Source: Neelides folsomi
Lineage: Eukaryota; Arthropoda; Collembola; Neelipleona; Neelidae
Length of the DNA: 64,000 bases
Reading direction: 5' to 3'
Assembly: GCA_034687125.1 (NCBI GenBank)
Contig: JAQGBZ010000193.1
Location: 54,838 to 118,837, forward strand
Position numbers and translations under genes: made by a program. Positions 25,033-37,494 of the stretch are shown piece by piece (the first letter of the stretch is position 1; the number at the start of each line of letters is the position of its first letter). The notes beneath the pieces were generated by a model. The model did no database searches. It was not told where the DNA came from and saw only the letters and a program-made list of their open reading frames with translations.

Positions 25033-25544
25033 ATGATCAAGTTAATAATTTTTTCAACGCTCCTTTATATCGCGGCTTGTAATACTGAAACTGGACCTTT
25101 GCCATCAGGTAATTTATCATTTTAATATTATACCTAATTAACATTAGGTATTAAAATCATTAAATAAAATCTTTAATTTTTTAGACAAGGCTGCTTGGCG
25201 TAAAAGTCGATCAATACTTGAAAACATTTCTCAATCTGGATTCAGTGCAAACGCGGATGGCGGAGGAAGTTCATTTGGATCAGCAGTTGGAGGACATGGC
25301 AAGATAATTCACATGCTGTTTATTAATTCCAAAATTAAATATTTAATTTAAAATTTAATTTAAATTGAACTATTGTATAAAAAGAAATATTTGATGTAAA
25401 TTTGTTTTAACAGTGCCATCAAATGCAGTAATAGGAAATGCACAAGGTGTTCACTACGATAATGCAGCGACTCCGACAGGCCCTGGAAAAGGCTATTTTG
25501 TAATTATCCCTTTACTTGGACTTTCTTATCTTCTTCAATTGTAA
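25033..25544 (+). CDS. Small secreted Gly/Ser/Asn-rich protein, 106 aa, with a GC-AG intron
   Basis: Exons 25033..25108, 25185..25298 and 25414..25544, all phase 1. The signal peptide is MIKLIIFSTLLYIAACNT. The mature part has ENISQSGFSANADGGGSSFG, then NAVIGNAQGVHYDNAATPTG, and ends in a hydrophobic tail, GYFVIIPLLGLSYLLQL, that looks like a GPI-anchor or membrane segment. Intron 2 begins with GC rather than GT (CATG|GCAAGA); reading through it instead would meet stops. It lies 506 bp after its neighbour on the same strand and shares the three-exon plan, so the two probably arose by duplication. Function unknown. Confidence 0.7.
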
Positions 25545-26291
25545 ACTTTGTCAACAATCATTTATACTTACAATACTTTGGATGTCTTCTATTCGTATAG
25601 GTTCGTTTAGAGAGTGTTCTCAATGAAATGAACAAAATGTGGCAGGAATTATTCGAAAGACTCAAATCCCTTTCATACTATGTAGCTATTTGAACTTGAA
25701 TAAAAGCAAACATTTGAAGAGCAAAATTTTAAATTATGTTTTCACAACAAATGCAAATTCAATTACATGCATATCTTTCATGAATCTACTTAAATATGTT
25801 TACAGTATACCTAGGTATACACTCTTCTATTATCCTTGCCTATTCCTAAACTAAAATGGGTAGTTGAATTATATTACCTACATACCTAATATGGATTATA
25901 AGTTTTTCACCAACATTCCTGATTTGATGGTTCAACAAAGATGAATAAATAAAATGTCAATAAAATTATAATGATTCTAAATCTTTTAACATAACATAAA
26001 TATAATATGGATACTCTTATTTTATTGGAAATGAAGCTCGAAGCAGTTGAAAATATTCTCTTGTGATATGATGTAGATATATGATCTTCGCTAGTTTTAG
26101 TCCTTTTTCAATTGCATAGATAATGAATTGAATGCGAGTTCGAGTAAAAGGTAAAATGAAAAACATAATTAACAAATTGAAAATTGAAAATTAACTCTAA
26201 AAATTAGGAAGATTTAGAATTAAAAATCATTTTTGTATCAATTGAAGTTGAAGAATTCCAATAATATCAATTTTATTATTATAATTGTGAC
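25545..26291. other. Spacer after the 106-aa gene
   Basis: 3' UTR followed by AT-rich sequence. The ORF at 25639..25854 (+) shows no signal, domain or splice partner. Confidence 0.45.
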
Positions 26292-26474
26292 AGGACCGGC
26301 CTTATAGCTTGGTATAAATTTGGAGGCCCTAGGCAAGGAGAATTTTGAGGCCCCCAAATTTTATATTTATGTTATATAAGGTTTTCTTGATATAGTATGT
26401 ATTAGTTTATATCAAATTTATCTTTTATTTCGCATAATGAATAGCCAAATATCCTAGATTTTTTTCAAAATTCA

Positions 26475-26760
26475 AACAAAAATCTGCTACCGGAATGACC
26501 TTTAGGTCCCGATAAAATTTTTAAAAATCCGGATCAAAAATCTCTAAAGGGGCCTTTAGGTCACGAAAAGTTTCTTGAAAATTTGGACTAAAAATCTCTA
26601 GCGGTACCTTCAGATCGTGAGAATTTTTTTTAAAACACAGATAAAAATCCCCGATAAAGATTTTTATTAGACTAGAATTTTTTTATAGATTGAGACTAAA
26701 AAACTGTATTAAAACCTTTGTGTTCCGTGAATTTTCAGAGCAATTTTGACAAAAATCCCT
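26475..26760. repeat. Degenerate tandem repeat, unit of roughly 55-60 bp
   Basis: Successive copies start with AAAAATCTCTA or AAAAATCCC and contain a CCTTTAGGTC(A/C)CG-like core, then a T-rich run. At least three copies are readable, at about 26480, 26538 and 26598, before decay. Lies inside the hAT-like element. Confidence 0.55.
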
Positions 26761-26926
26761 ATTGATGATCTGAATATTAGCCACAAGATATATTTTATAC
26801 CAATTGGTATTCCTAGCTAAAAATATTCAAAATTATATACGACTTTGACGAATTTTTTTAATACAATTCCTATAAGTTTATGACAAAATTTTAAGTCATT
26901 TTATCTAGTGTAGAGGACAATTTTTT

Positions 26927-26958
26927 GAGGCCCTAGGCGGCCGCCTAGGGCCTCAATG
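26927..26958. repeat. Perfect 32-bp GC-rich palindrome
   Basis: One half-site is TTGAGGCCCTAGGCGG, followed directly by its exact reverse complement with no spacer. It stands out in an AT-rich neighbourhood and is probably a subterminal repeat of the surrounding element. Confidence 0.85.
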
Positions 26959-26960
26959 GA

Positions 26961-27349
26961 TTGTGATTCAGAAGATTTCATGGTCTGGAGTTCATTGACC
27001 GAAAAAAGTATGCAAAAGAATAGGAATTCAGTAATTAAATTAAACTCAACGTTTAAAATGGCAGGGAGAAATGAGAATATTCATTGTATTTATGTAAATT
27101 AATATCTTGGAGTTAAATAAAAATTTTGTGCCATATAAATTGATATATTTGCCATTAAAAATATTTTTGAACAAATTGATTTATTAAATATAAAAGGAAA
27201 GTGACTTCATTCTTTCAAAGAAATTCTTCATTATTTGATTCATTTCATTTAGAGCATTATTTAAACCGACCTATAAGAAAATACAATCACCAATTTAACA
27301 AAAATTAGATTTTTATAAAAAAATTGAAAGATTCCAGAGAATATGGAAA
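26961..27349. other. Spacer upstream of the 98-aa gene's 3' end
   Basis: AT-rich, with probable 3' UTR of the minus-strand gene that ends at 27350. No coding signal seen. Confidence 0.45.
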
Positions 27350-28196
27350 TCATACAAAATAATCTTTTTGTGTCTTTTTCAGATTATCATATTCATTGTC
27401 CTGTCCATAATATCCATTATTAACATCTGATTCTGAAGGTACGGGTACAGGTGCAGGTACATTTGCTATATATGATCAAAAGTGGTTGTATATTTTATGA
27501 TTTTTTAATATTAAAATATTTAAATAGTCTTAATATCGTTTTTGAGTACATTTATTAACATTTTCAATTAACAATTAAAAATAATAAAATATATCGTAAC
27601 AATATTATTTTTATAATAAGTCATTTTTATAAGTAAACAATATAATAACAAAAATGTTAATATGATTTACATGATTTATAATAAGTATTATAATTTATTC
27701 GTGTAATACAATTATAATATTTAAGATTAGTTTTTTTCTATGTAAAGATTTTAATGCTAAAAATCGCTAAAGCAGTCAGAATTGTAAAACACAGAGAAGC
27801 CTGATGTGATGGTACGCTATTGTCTATTCATCAATCATAAAAAATTAAATATTTTTTTATTTAAATGTAAAGCAATTTAAATATTGCTTTAAATATTACA
27901 AAAATGACTTACAGGTATCACATCCAATTGATTGATCAATGGCTTGGCCATTGACTGAACTAGCAGAGTTCCCAGTTTGAGTTATTCCGGATATTACATC
28001 TCCATTATGGCTCTGGCATATAATGCTCTTTCCTTTAATTAATATTTGATAAAAATTTGTAGCCCCCAATAAAATAAAAATATTTTTATTATTAAATATT
28101 TACGAAAGTGAAACAAAAATAAAAGCTTTTTTTACCCGCTTGTGTTGCAGAAATGAAGATCAAAACAAACATGAAGGATAAAACGGATGAATTCAT
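27350..28196 (-). CDS. Small secreted Gly/Asn/Gln protein with Pro/Val stretch, 98 aa
   Basis: Exons 28136..28196, 27913..28032 and 27350..27465; GT-AG and phase 1 throughout. The signal peptide is MNSSVLSFMFVLIFISATQA. The middle exon encodes ICQSHNGDVISGITQTGNSA and SVNGQAIDQSIGCDT, with two cysteines that could pair. The last exon encodes PAPVPVPSES and a Tyr/Asp/Asn-rich acidic tail ending DYFV. It shares the exon plan (61-nt signal exon, two phase-1 exons) and module flavour of the three preceding secreted proteins but lies on the opposite strand. Extracellular role inferred from the signal peptide; family unknown. Confidence 0.7.
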
Positions 28197-29082
28197 GATG
28201 ACGAATAAAAATGAAATTTGTACTGGATAAAAGTTAAACCAATATTGAATGAGGTTGGTGCGCTAATTGTATAGTTCTTATAAACAGATTAAATGGAACT
28301 CTACTCTTATTGTTAGCTGAAATCGTAAACGAACTTACTAATGACCAAATATTAAATACCAGACCTGATAATTAAGTCATTATAAGATGATAATATGAAA
28401 ATGACGAAGGTAATGTTATGAATCATAAAGTACTCTGTTTACATTATTAACCTCAAAAATAGTAATTAAAGGAAAGGCCAATTTTCGCCTTGGAGTTAAA
28501 TTCCATGGGGTTAATTATATCCATATTTGTGTAAATGGACAAACTTGTTGATAGTGAATGTAACACGCCCATTTAGAATTAATTACCTGCTACACATTGA
28601 GAATTGAAATTTTTTATTAGTCATCAACACTCGTATTAAGGAGAATATTAACGCTGTTTGATAAAAATAATTTTATATTCAAAAAATGCCAAATTATATT
28701 TAAACTGTTACATGTTTTGTATGAAGAATTAATGAATAAGTCTTATTTTTTATATTTATTAAATAAATTTATTTTATATACATTTTATAACATATACCTT
28801 GTGTTCTGATTTCACACACAAAATTTTTAAAATGTTAATAAATAAAAATACAGGTACTTATATATTCTATTCCACACTAACATTAAGATACTACTATAAT
28901 ATAATATATCTAGAAATAAACTTATCTATAAAAACAAAATCTTATTTAAAAATCACAAATATGACAAGACAAAATGACAATATTACATTATTTTGTCATG
29001 TTATTAACATGATGTTATCATTAATTTCACATAAAAATAAATTTTTATATTGATTTAAAGCGGAAAGAATTGAAGAAAATTT
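28197..29082. other. Intergenic spacer
   Basis: Contains the promoter side of the 98-aa gene (a TTTATAAGAA motif near 28280, minus strand, is a weak TATA candidate) and the 3' end of the receptor gene. The ORF at 28799..29053 (+) is AT-driven and unsupported. Confidence 0.4.
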
Positions 29083-32000
29083 TTATATTAATATTTTAGC
29101 TATTTCGTCTGCATTCGAGAATTGTACTGTGGTTTCAATTGCATTCAATTTTGCAGTCGTACTCGCTCCCGCTGTTGGTTCTCTTCTATAATTTTTGTTC
29201 GCCACGAATGTCGTGAGAGTCGAAGTTCTTAAAAGTGCAAAGTTGAATAAATAAGTTTATTAATTGAGATAATTATTAAAATATTAAAAAACATAAAAAT
29301 ATTGTACGCGATGCAAAAGCATCATTCACCGAACAAACAATACTACGTGGTAGATATTGTATGAAATTTAACATTGATAGAAAAAATCTTTGTGCACTTC
29401 ACTTATTGAGTCCATGAGATACTTTGTATGTGTAGATGAGAATGGGATTGAAAGCAAGAATAATGAAGAGCATAGAGAGATAGGATTATTGCATTCAGAG
29501 GAATGAACTATAAATTAAACCTTTGTAATTCTTTTCTCTTCGGTCTCCTCAGATGAAAAATCCCATAAATGAGAGGGTTGAACAAACTGTTTGACATCCC
29601 GAAGAAGAAAATCCCATCTTTTAATTTTTCATTCACCAATACAACTAACCCAGTATGATCATCTTCACCCTTGTAAAATAAATCGAATAATTGTAATTAA
29701 ACTAAAATTATAAATTATTTTATCATAGTACGTCTAGTTTAAATTAAGTTTTTACCTGCTCATTCAAATTCCCAAAAATGTAAATCATCATTAAGGTGTT
29801 GTAGGGAATCCAACAGCCTAAAAAGGTCATAACAATTGCGACAGAAATCCTCAAACTCTTGATTTTAGCTCTTCTGATGAGATTTCTCCGCTTAGCATCA
29901 ATGAGCTGTTTGGAGGCGTCTGGAAACTCCTCATTTCCTTAAATTAAACCGTAAAGATGGTAAAAATTCATGGAAAAGTCTTTAATAATTTATAAAAATT
30001 TCCCAGTCTCCAGGGTTTGACTCGCATTTAATTACTTTGGAGTGTACAAACAGTGAGAAGGTACGTCGAGACCAAGATAATAAATGGGACGATAAACATA
30101 GAGAAAAGAGTGAATGTCGCGTAGAGTTTCTCTTGCCATGCTTCAGTGTAGAATCCGAAAGTCACACATTGGTGGAATGGTTCAATGAATGGTCCCTTAC
30201 TCACATGAAACACGACCATCTGGAAACATTTTTCATATTACATTTTTTTATCTTAAGTGCCCCTTATATTAGAATATACTTTTCCTCTGGTTCGGCATTT
30301 TATCAACTTTGTACAGATGCAACTTCAGTTTTATTTAATTGCATATCCTCAATTTAGAAGTGAGCTTATTAAAAAAGGGCACCCCAATAGAGTATTAGAA
30401 CTTTCTCTAATTAAACAAATATTATGCATATCTTTTCAAATAATGAGCTTATGTTCACAAGATAACTTTGTACTAAATACAATATAGGATACATACCTGT
30501 GGTTTGAGCAAATAAACGCCTACATTTTATCATTTTATTATTTTACTTAAAATTCTGTTGAACATTAAAAAATACCAATTAACTTATGTAATCATTTTGC
30601 AACATCTTTAATTAGTTTCTGAGTTTTTATAAGGTTATTTATAGAAACTCCAAATGAAAAAAGGTAGCAATAAATCAAGTAGAAATAAGACAAGATAAAT
30701 GATTGTTTACGACTTTTCTCAAAACATACCAGTTGAACAAGAATAAACCATTTAGGATAAACATTTAGTAGGGTCTACAACAATTAATTAGCGAATCTAT
30801 TGTAGTACAATATATGGTAGTATTTTTTAGACTCATTAGTTCAACGTACAAATGAACTTTTAATATAAGAAAATTGACAAAAAACAAATATGTCCATTCC
30901 CTTAATAAAGTTTCTCAAAGTTTTCATAATTGTGTATAGGTAAGAAGTAAATATTAGTGAAGAATACTGTAACATATTTACCTACATATTACATACAAAA
31001 CAGAAATTGTAAAACAACAACTAATATCGATATAATTTGTATTAAATATAAAATAAATGGAATTGTTCTGGAATTTAATAATTTCTATTTAATGTAAACT
31101 TAAATATTTGAAAAAATAACTCTGTTCATTTTTAAAGCAATTGAGAGAAAACATTGGAAAGCAAACAATAATTTTTAGTTGTAAATAAATATATTCTTCC
31201 CCCAAACATTCTCAAATTGAATAAATAAGCTTTCGAAACACTTCAAACGGCTGTCATATTTTTGTCATTTTTTCAAACTGTGTCGTTCATTCCCGAATAT
31301 GAGTGTTTATTCATTAATTATTCATAAGTAGAATTATAAATACAGTTATAGTGAGTTTTTGCAGTTGGTGTAAGTTCAATGAAAGTTGGTTTAGCATAGT
31401 AAATAACACTAAAGATTCTTACAAATTACTTTTTTCTCATTAATTTTAAAGTTTAATAATTTTTTTAGAAAAAAGTGTCACGAAGAAATTAATTGGCAAG
31501 ATAAATTGAAGGCTTCATCTGTTTCCGGGACCTGATCTTGAATAAAAACTACTAAATGCTTAGGGTAGAAAAGGCCCCCGATTCAATTTAATTTCGTATT
31601 TTATTCCCCCACAGATCATAATAATATCCGCCCCTGAAGTTTTGAATAGAATCCCATATAAGATATTTAAGTAATAATAACATTTTCCATGAGAAAGTTT
31701 ATGGTTCTCATAAGCAATTCCTTTTTTATATTAAACAGGGTTTCTAATACCAAGTTTCATGAATAATAAAGTAGTGTTATGAGAGAAAAGACTTGAGTGA
31801 TTTGTCACAGTCTGCCATGAGGATGCATAAAGTGGAACTTCTTTCAAAATCCATTATCTTTGGAATAGGAATACCATATGTTTGCGTATTACGTACATCA
31901 AGGTCCTTAATTCAAAAAACCCAGATTCGCGTAAGTTATTCGTATGAAATGAAATCAATAATATGTTTTACCACTTAAGGTAAATTTGTCCCATATGGCT

Positions 32001-35000
32001 CACTTTTGATATTTATAAGAATTTTTTGACATTTATTATTTTCCTTTTCATTCAATCTGTATACTTCCCAAGAAGAATTATTATTTTTTTTACTACTTTC
32101 TATGATGAAAGATATCGTCATCGTGCAATGTGTTACTGCTGTTATATTGCTATTACTTACATATTACCTATGTATATAACACATGTACTGACAGATATCT
32201 TTGGAAGTAAATAAATAATATTACCTTGTTCTATTTCTCAAAGTCTTTCTATTCCCATCAAATTGGCACAAATCTTTAGGGAAAGAAAGTTAACTTTCTC
32301 AAACTATCTTCCAGACATGTCTTATCGGATAAATGTCAAGCTGTTAAAAAGTTATACGGAAGTCTTTTTCACAAATATGATCAAGGAAAAATTTTTTTGC
32401 TTGTGATTGAAATTTGAACCACTCAGGTCCTTTACCATTTAATTATCTTTCAAATGAATCACGATCCCATGATTCGAATGCTTTTAAAGCTACCTAAAAA
32501 CATTGATTTCAGAGGATCAAACGAAAAAGAAGGAAATTCCCTTGAAGCGAAAATGTTGTAATTAATTTTGACTTCCGCACGTGCCCAAAGTTTATTCATT
32601 CCCAAGAAAGACAAGGAATTTTACTTAAGCCAGGAACCACAATGAATTCTCTCACCCACAAAATTTATCTTTTTCAATCAATATAAGTTCAGGCAAAGGC
32701 AGAACACTCATTTGGATTTGTCCATGAAAAGAGTTTAAATTCTCATTAATCCATCCAACATTCCCTTTTATTTGGGAGGCTCCAATGTCATCGCAGTGTT
32801 CTATGTAAGGATTATGACAAAATCACTTTATTTCCCCAGAGAGATTCTTGGAAATAAGGCAATATGTAATATATTGTCCTTGGTCTTTCTAATGGCCAAA
32901 CCCCGGCCGCGTCACTTTTTTCAATTTCCGAAACTGGGGAAAAATCAATTGAGATAAACTAAAAAGTTTGTGGGATGAGTCTCTGAATCATAAATGTGTT
33001 GTTCGACATGAGAACTTGAGAATGAAACTCACTCTCGGTGTTACAAGAAATATTGTCTTGTCGTTGGGCGTGTAATGGATGAACAATTTCAAAATTCTTG
33101 TCCCATATTGGATCGTAAAACTAAAATACATAATGCTGTTAGTAAGCAGGACATGTGACACAAAAGCTTTTTTCTCGTGACTTGGAACAAAAATACAATT
33201 ACGACACCTAATACCAGTTGTTCGGTTGTTCGCCATCAAAGTGAAAACGTTAACACTATTTAATGGCCATGTTTACTTTTCTATTACTGGTTTGAATGAT
33301 TTAGTTTCGGCTAACGCATTTAAAAATTTTATGAATATTTATAGTGTATTAAAACATGGATAAATGCAAGAGCGATTTATTTTTACAGGATTTTCCAATT
33401 TTCCAAGCTAAACTTTTTTATAATAAAATCTTTATTAAACTTTGGGTAAACCATGTCCAAAAATCCAAACTACTCAAAAGACGGCAATACAAGTATACCT
33501 ATAAGGCAAAATATTTATTTATAATGAAAAGTTAAATTAAACTTCGAACCAAGTTGGAAAATCTCATTAAAAGTATAAAAATGTTAGCAAATATAATGCG
33601 ATATTTGTACTCAATTTTAATTAAATTAGTAATTAAATTAATTTTTAGGATTATCTTGTAAAAGATGATCATAACATAATACATATAAATACATATATGT
33701 ATAGGATATAGGATAAAATCCCCTTTAATTTATATTACTCAGTAGCGGTTATATAAAATTGATTAATTATTAGGTAACATCTATTTATTTAGAAAAAAGT
33801 TTGACATACCTGTGGAATACTCAAAAGAGCGCTCAGAGCCCAACAGCCAGCAATAAATCGGAAGCATAAACCTTTTGATATGGGTTTCAAAGGATACTTC
33901 ACAACTGCAATTCATTATTAATTAAAAGAATTAGAACTGAACTTTTATTGAAAAATATTTTTGCACTTGTAAATGTAAAAAATATATGTATTTATGTAAT
34001 TACCAATAAACCTGCAAAGAGAATTAACAGGATTAAAAAATAATTTCACAATAAAGATATTTTTAATATAATTTATGTACATAATGAAAATTTTCAAGAT
34101 CTTTAATTAAATCTATAAAAATACGAACCTGTCAACTCCAATAAGTACCATGATAAATGTTGATAAGTAAAGACTGAACATTTGGAAAAATTTAAACAAT
34201 TTACATTCCACATTTCCAGCTTTCCATTCAACTGTGACATTCCTGAGGCAAAACAAATAACTTTATTCCTTTTCAGCATCCAAGAAGATTATCTCATAAA
34301 ATACTCCCAAAATACCCAAACTCCCAATACTTTAACTTTATAACTAACCCTTTACTTGAAGCAAATTGCAAAGTTATAAAAGCCACATAGCCAACACAAC
34401 TTACTTAATCATTATGGCCAAAGCGTGAAAATATTTATAAACATTTAATGTAAAGATGAAAGACGTTGGCCACATTGGTAAACATGAGTTTTTTCTTTAG
34501 AGTTTTTTTATTCAAAGAAATGAAAAACGAAGATCATTTTCTTACCAAATTGCCTCGCCCATGATGCACCAGAAAGTGACAAAGATATCTGAGATCTAAA
34601 TGTAAACAAAGTTCTCGGATTTAACGGATCGCGTGTAAAAGATCATTTTCGCCTCATCGTTGAATGCCCGCACAAGTTATCTCTATGCATTATTCAAAGT
34701 CGGGATAACCTTAGCGGTAAAAAATCGCTTATCGTTCCCAATATAGATTTTGAATAATGATAGTTAGAAACAAACTTTGCATAAAAGAGTAAGTATATCT
34801 TTCCATGCAAGAGAACTTCTGGGGGAATTCTTTGAGAACTTTGAGCATCAAAGTGTGCGATGATGTGCGAAAAGACTTTGAGGTAAAAAGTTGAAAAGCT
34901 CACTGATAAATGATAGATGAGTGTGTAAACGTGTGCAGATCGGGTTCGCTTTGATTTGTGGATACTTTTCATCGTGAGAATATTTCCAATGAGCGAGAAA

Positions 35001-35140
35001 ATGGCCATCAGCATCAAAATAGAGAATCTGATAATGGCCGAATTGGTCAGTGTGGGAGCATGGCCCAAACAAGTTGAGTTGGAGAAACTTCCATTCACTG
35101 ATGATGATGAGGAATTGAATGGATTTTCGCATTCATCCAT
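29083..35140 (-). CDS. AKH/red-pigment-concentrating-hormone-type receptor (GnRH-receptor superfamily GPCR)
   Basis: Nine exons: 34904..35140, 34546..34595, 34129..34242, 34004..34011 (8 nt), 33810..33904, 30036..30219, 29756..29937, 29521..29669 and 29083..29227; total 387 aa. The N-terminus is Asn/Ser-rich with glycosylation sites. TM1 is at about residues 36-57 (GNILTMKSI). The TM2-TM3 segment has YHLSISDIFVTFWCIMGEAI and KLFKFFQMFSLYLSTF. The DRF motif replaces DRY (GVDRFIVVKYP). Extracellular loop 2 has HVSKGPFIEPFHQCVTFGFY, very typical of AKH receptors. TM6 is CWIPYN and TM7 NPLIYGIFHL. The ligand is probably an AKH/RPCH-family peptide, with Gq signalling controlling energy stores or pigment. 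An ACP or corazonin receptor is less likely from loop 2. The 3.6-kb intron 5 (30220..33809) holds no other supported gene. Confidence 0.88.
34004..34011 (-). other. 8-nt microexon of the receptor gene
   Basis: Reads GTTTATTG on the minus strand between CAG and GTAAT splice sites. It supplies the third base of R, then F and I, then the first base of V, completing GVDR-F-I-VVKYP. Without it the reading frame breaks and the conserved Phe of DRF is lost. Confidence 0.8.
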
Positions 35141-37494
35141 ATTTGGAGACTAAACAAAACAAATGATTATAATTTTTATAATTCACATTTATTGATTCAT
35201 CATAATATGTGACAACTTGTTTAGATATCAGATAGACAATTACTTACATACATATTAAATAGTATTTACCTTACATTACATCCCATTCCCATTACATCCA
35301 ATACTATATATTATATATCATACCTAAATATTCCAGGTTCGTAATTATACACAGACAATTATACACAGTTAGACAGGTATTATATGCTTTCATCTGATGT
35401 TGCTATTTCAAAGAAATATTCAGGAACATCTTTTATAGTATAATAATCATTTATTTTGGTATACATTACATAATGTAATGCTACATACAATTATTTAGTA
35501 TAAAGATATTACATATGAATGACCATGATAAACCCCAACCCGTGTCTTATAATTAATATAATAACAATTATTATCATACTTTTGTCAAGATTCTCCGATT
35601 CAGAAACTTGTCATTTCCTAACGAATTTACTTATATCTAATATATAATAAATTAGGCTAATAATGAATTTACAACATAATTATGAACTATAAAGACTGAA
35701 AGTAATTTTAGCTTAATTGCAAGATCCTTTAGGAGTCAAAGAACTCAAAAGCATGAACTTTTATTATTTAATTAAACCATGTCACTTCATATGAAGATAG
35801 AGCAGATCAAAAGGTTCAAAACTTTGTCGATATTCAAGATAATCTTCAAAAGAATTTGAGAATAGTGTATACCTCCAATATAAAACTGTATCGTGTGTAT
35901 GTATAGTATATTATAGAGTAAATACATATACCGTATATATTGTAATACATTACTCATACTTATGTTATCGTACCTACCTCAAGACTAATACTCTTCTATT
36001 CTTGCCTTAATGTAAAGACAAATATTATATGTTTATAGCGAAACTCACACCCAGATTTGAAGGCACGTTATTAATAATGATATGCCTTATAAAGTAAATG
36101 CAGATATAATATTTTCAGTATCTGCACTTACCGTAATATAATTTACGTAATAAGTACCTATCCAATATATACTTAATTTTATTTCTCCTCCCTTGACGTC
36201 AAATTGTTGGAAAAGGAACCCTCCTGAGATTCAATAAAATACTCTAATTTACGGCTCTGGTTATTGGGTTCTACGCTAAGGTTCATTTTACTTTCCATCT
36301 CTTTGGACTCTAGAGCATTTGAGTTAACGAGGGCAATAAAATACCAGTGATCCTTATGGAATTAAGGTATGCGGTGGACAAATATTTTCAATGTTTGGAC
36401 GTTACTAATTTTATTTGCTATATAACATACATAATATATCAGTATGTATTAAATGTATCTATTATTTGTATGTCTACTGTACTGTATGCTTTTTTAATGA
36501 CTGGATACAACTTACCTACTACAACTACTACATTTGTAGTACCTTACTATTAGTATGTGCAATAATTTTATAACATACAAATATGCAACTCTATTAATTG
36601 CAATGTCAATGGACTATGAATTCTTTGTATTTATTCATCAATCCATTTTCAATTCCCCAACTTTAAAGAATAATTCCTTTAATTAAAAATTCATTTCACT
36701 CTATCTTTCCTCTTTGTAATCTTGTGTGAAAGTCATTTGTAATCAGATTGAAAGACATTTCTAATTAAAAGTTTGGTGAATCGATTCTTTTTAAATTAAG
36801 AAAGTATACAAAGGTATGAGATAATGGTTGTGCTTATTTAAGCTGAAAAATAGATTTCTCATTTATAAAAAGGAACGCATGTTAACTATTCTAGAACAGA
36901 CAATCATTACCTGTAATTCCAACTTTATGAAAGAGTAAAACAAATATTTTAACAACGCAATATGTAGTAGATGTGGTCATATATTTATGTAGCACTATTT
37001 TTGAATTGTTCTCCACTCTATGAAAATGTTAAGCAAAGTATTTATCGAAATGACTTCGATGAAAAATCTTCTCTACATACTGTTGTGTTATCCTAAAGGA
37101 AAATGTATTTTATGTTCGAAAAATTAAAAAATGTTCACAGTAATTTTGGGTCATACAAGTATACATTTTCCGCCCACGTTGTCAATTAGATAAAATATAC
37201 AATTACCTATTAGTATGTTTTTGAATGAAATCCTGACTAAATATGATATTTTTTGTTTTCTGAAACATTATATAACGATGAATTTAAAGAGATTTTCATA
37301 CTTATAATACCCCCAGGCTTACTTAATGTTAGTATTACTACTGAAAGTCTATTACATTTATATAAAAATATTACAAAACAATGTTTACAGTGTATAAATA
37401 TTAACTATATAAATAATTGTACGATCTATAATCTAATATTGTAATATACCTACCAAAATATAACAAAATAAGCATGAATATGTATATAATTTTA
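35141..37494. other. Gene-poor upstream region of the receptor
   Basis: AT-rich, with many TACCTA/TAGGTA and TACATA words and short direct duplications, for example around 35345 (AATTATACACAG repeated). The ORF at 36347..36553 has no supporting feature. Confidence 0.45.

Larger units (their letters stand above)
26292..26960. mobile_element. Degenerate hAT-like element with palindrome and internal repeats
   Basis: The left edge reads CAGGACCGGCCTTATAGC, close to the CAGGGCCGGCC start common in hAT elements. It is followed by GGAGGCCCTAGGCAAGG. The right part repeats GAGGCCCTAGGCGG, which forms a perfect 32-bp palindrome. There is no ORF. The right terminal repeat and an 8-bp duplication are not recognisable, so boundaries are approximate. 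Confidence 0.5.

Noticed and set aside
32988-33239. Minus-strand ORF with splice-like edges inside the receptor's 3.6-kb intron
   Set aside because: The exon before it ends IPQ in phase 0 and the exon at 30036..30219 continues directly with MVVFHVSKGPF as in AKH receptors; inserting this ORF would break extracellular loop 2.
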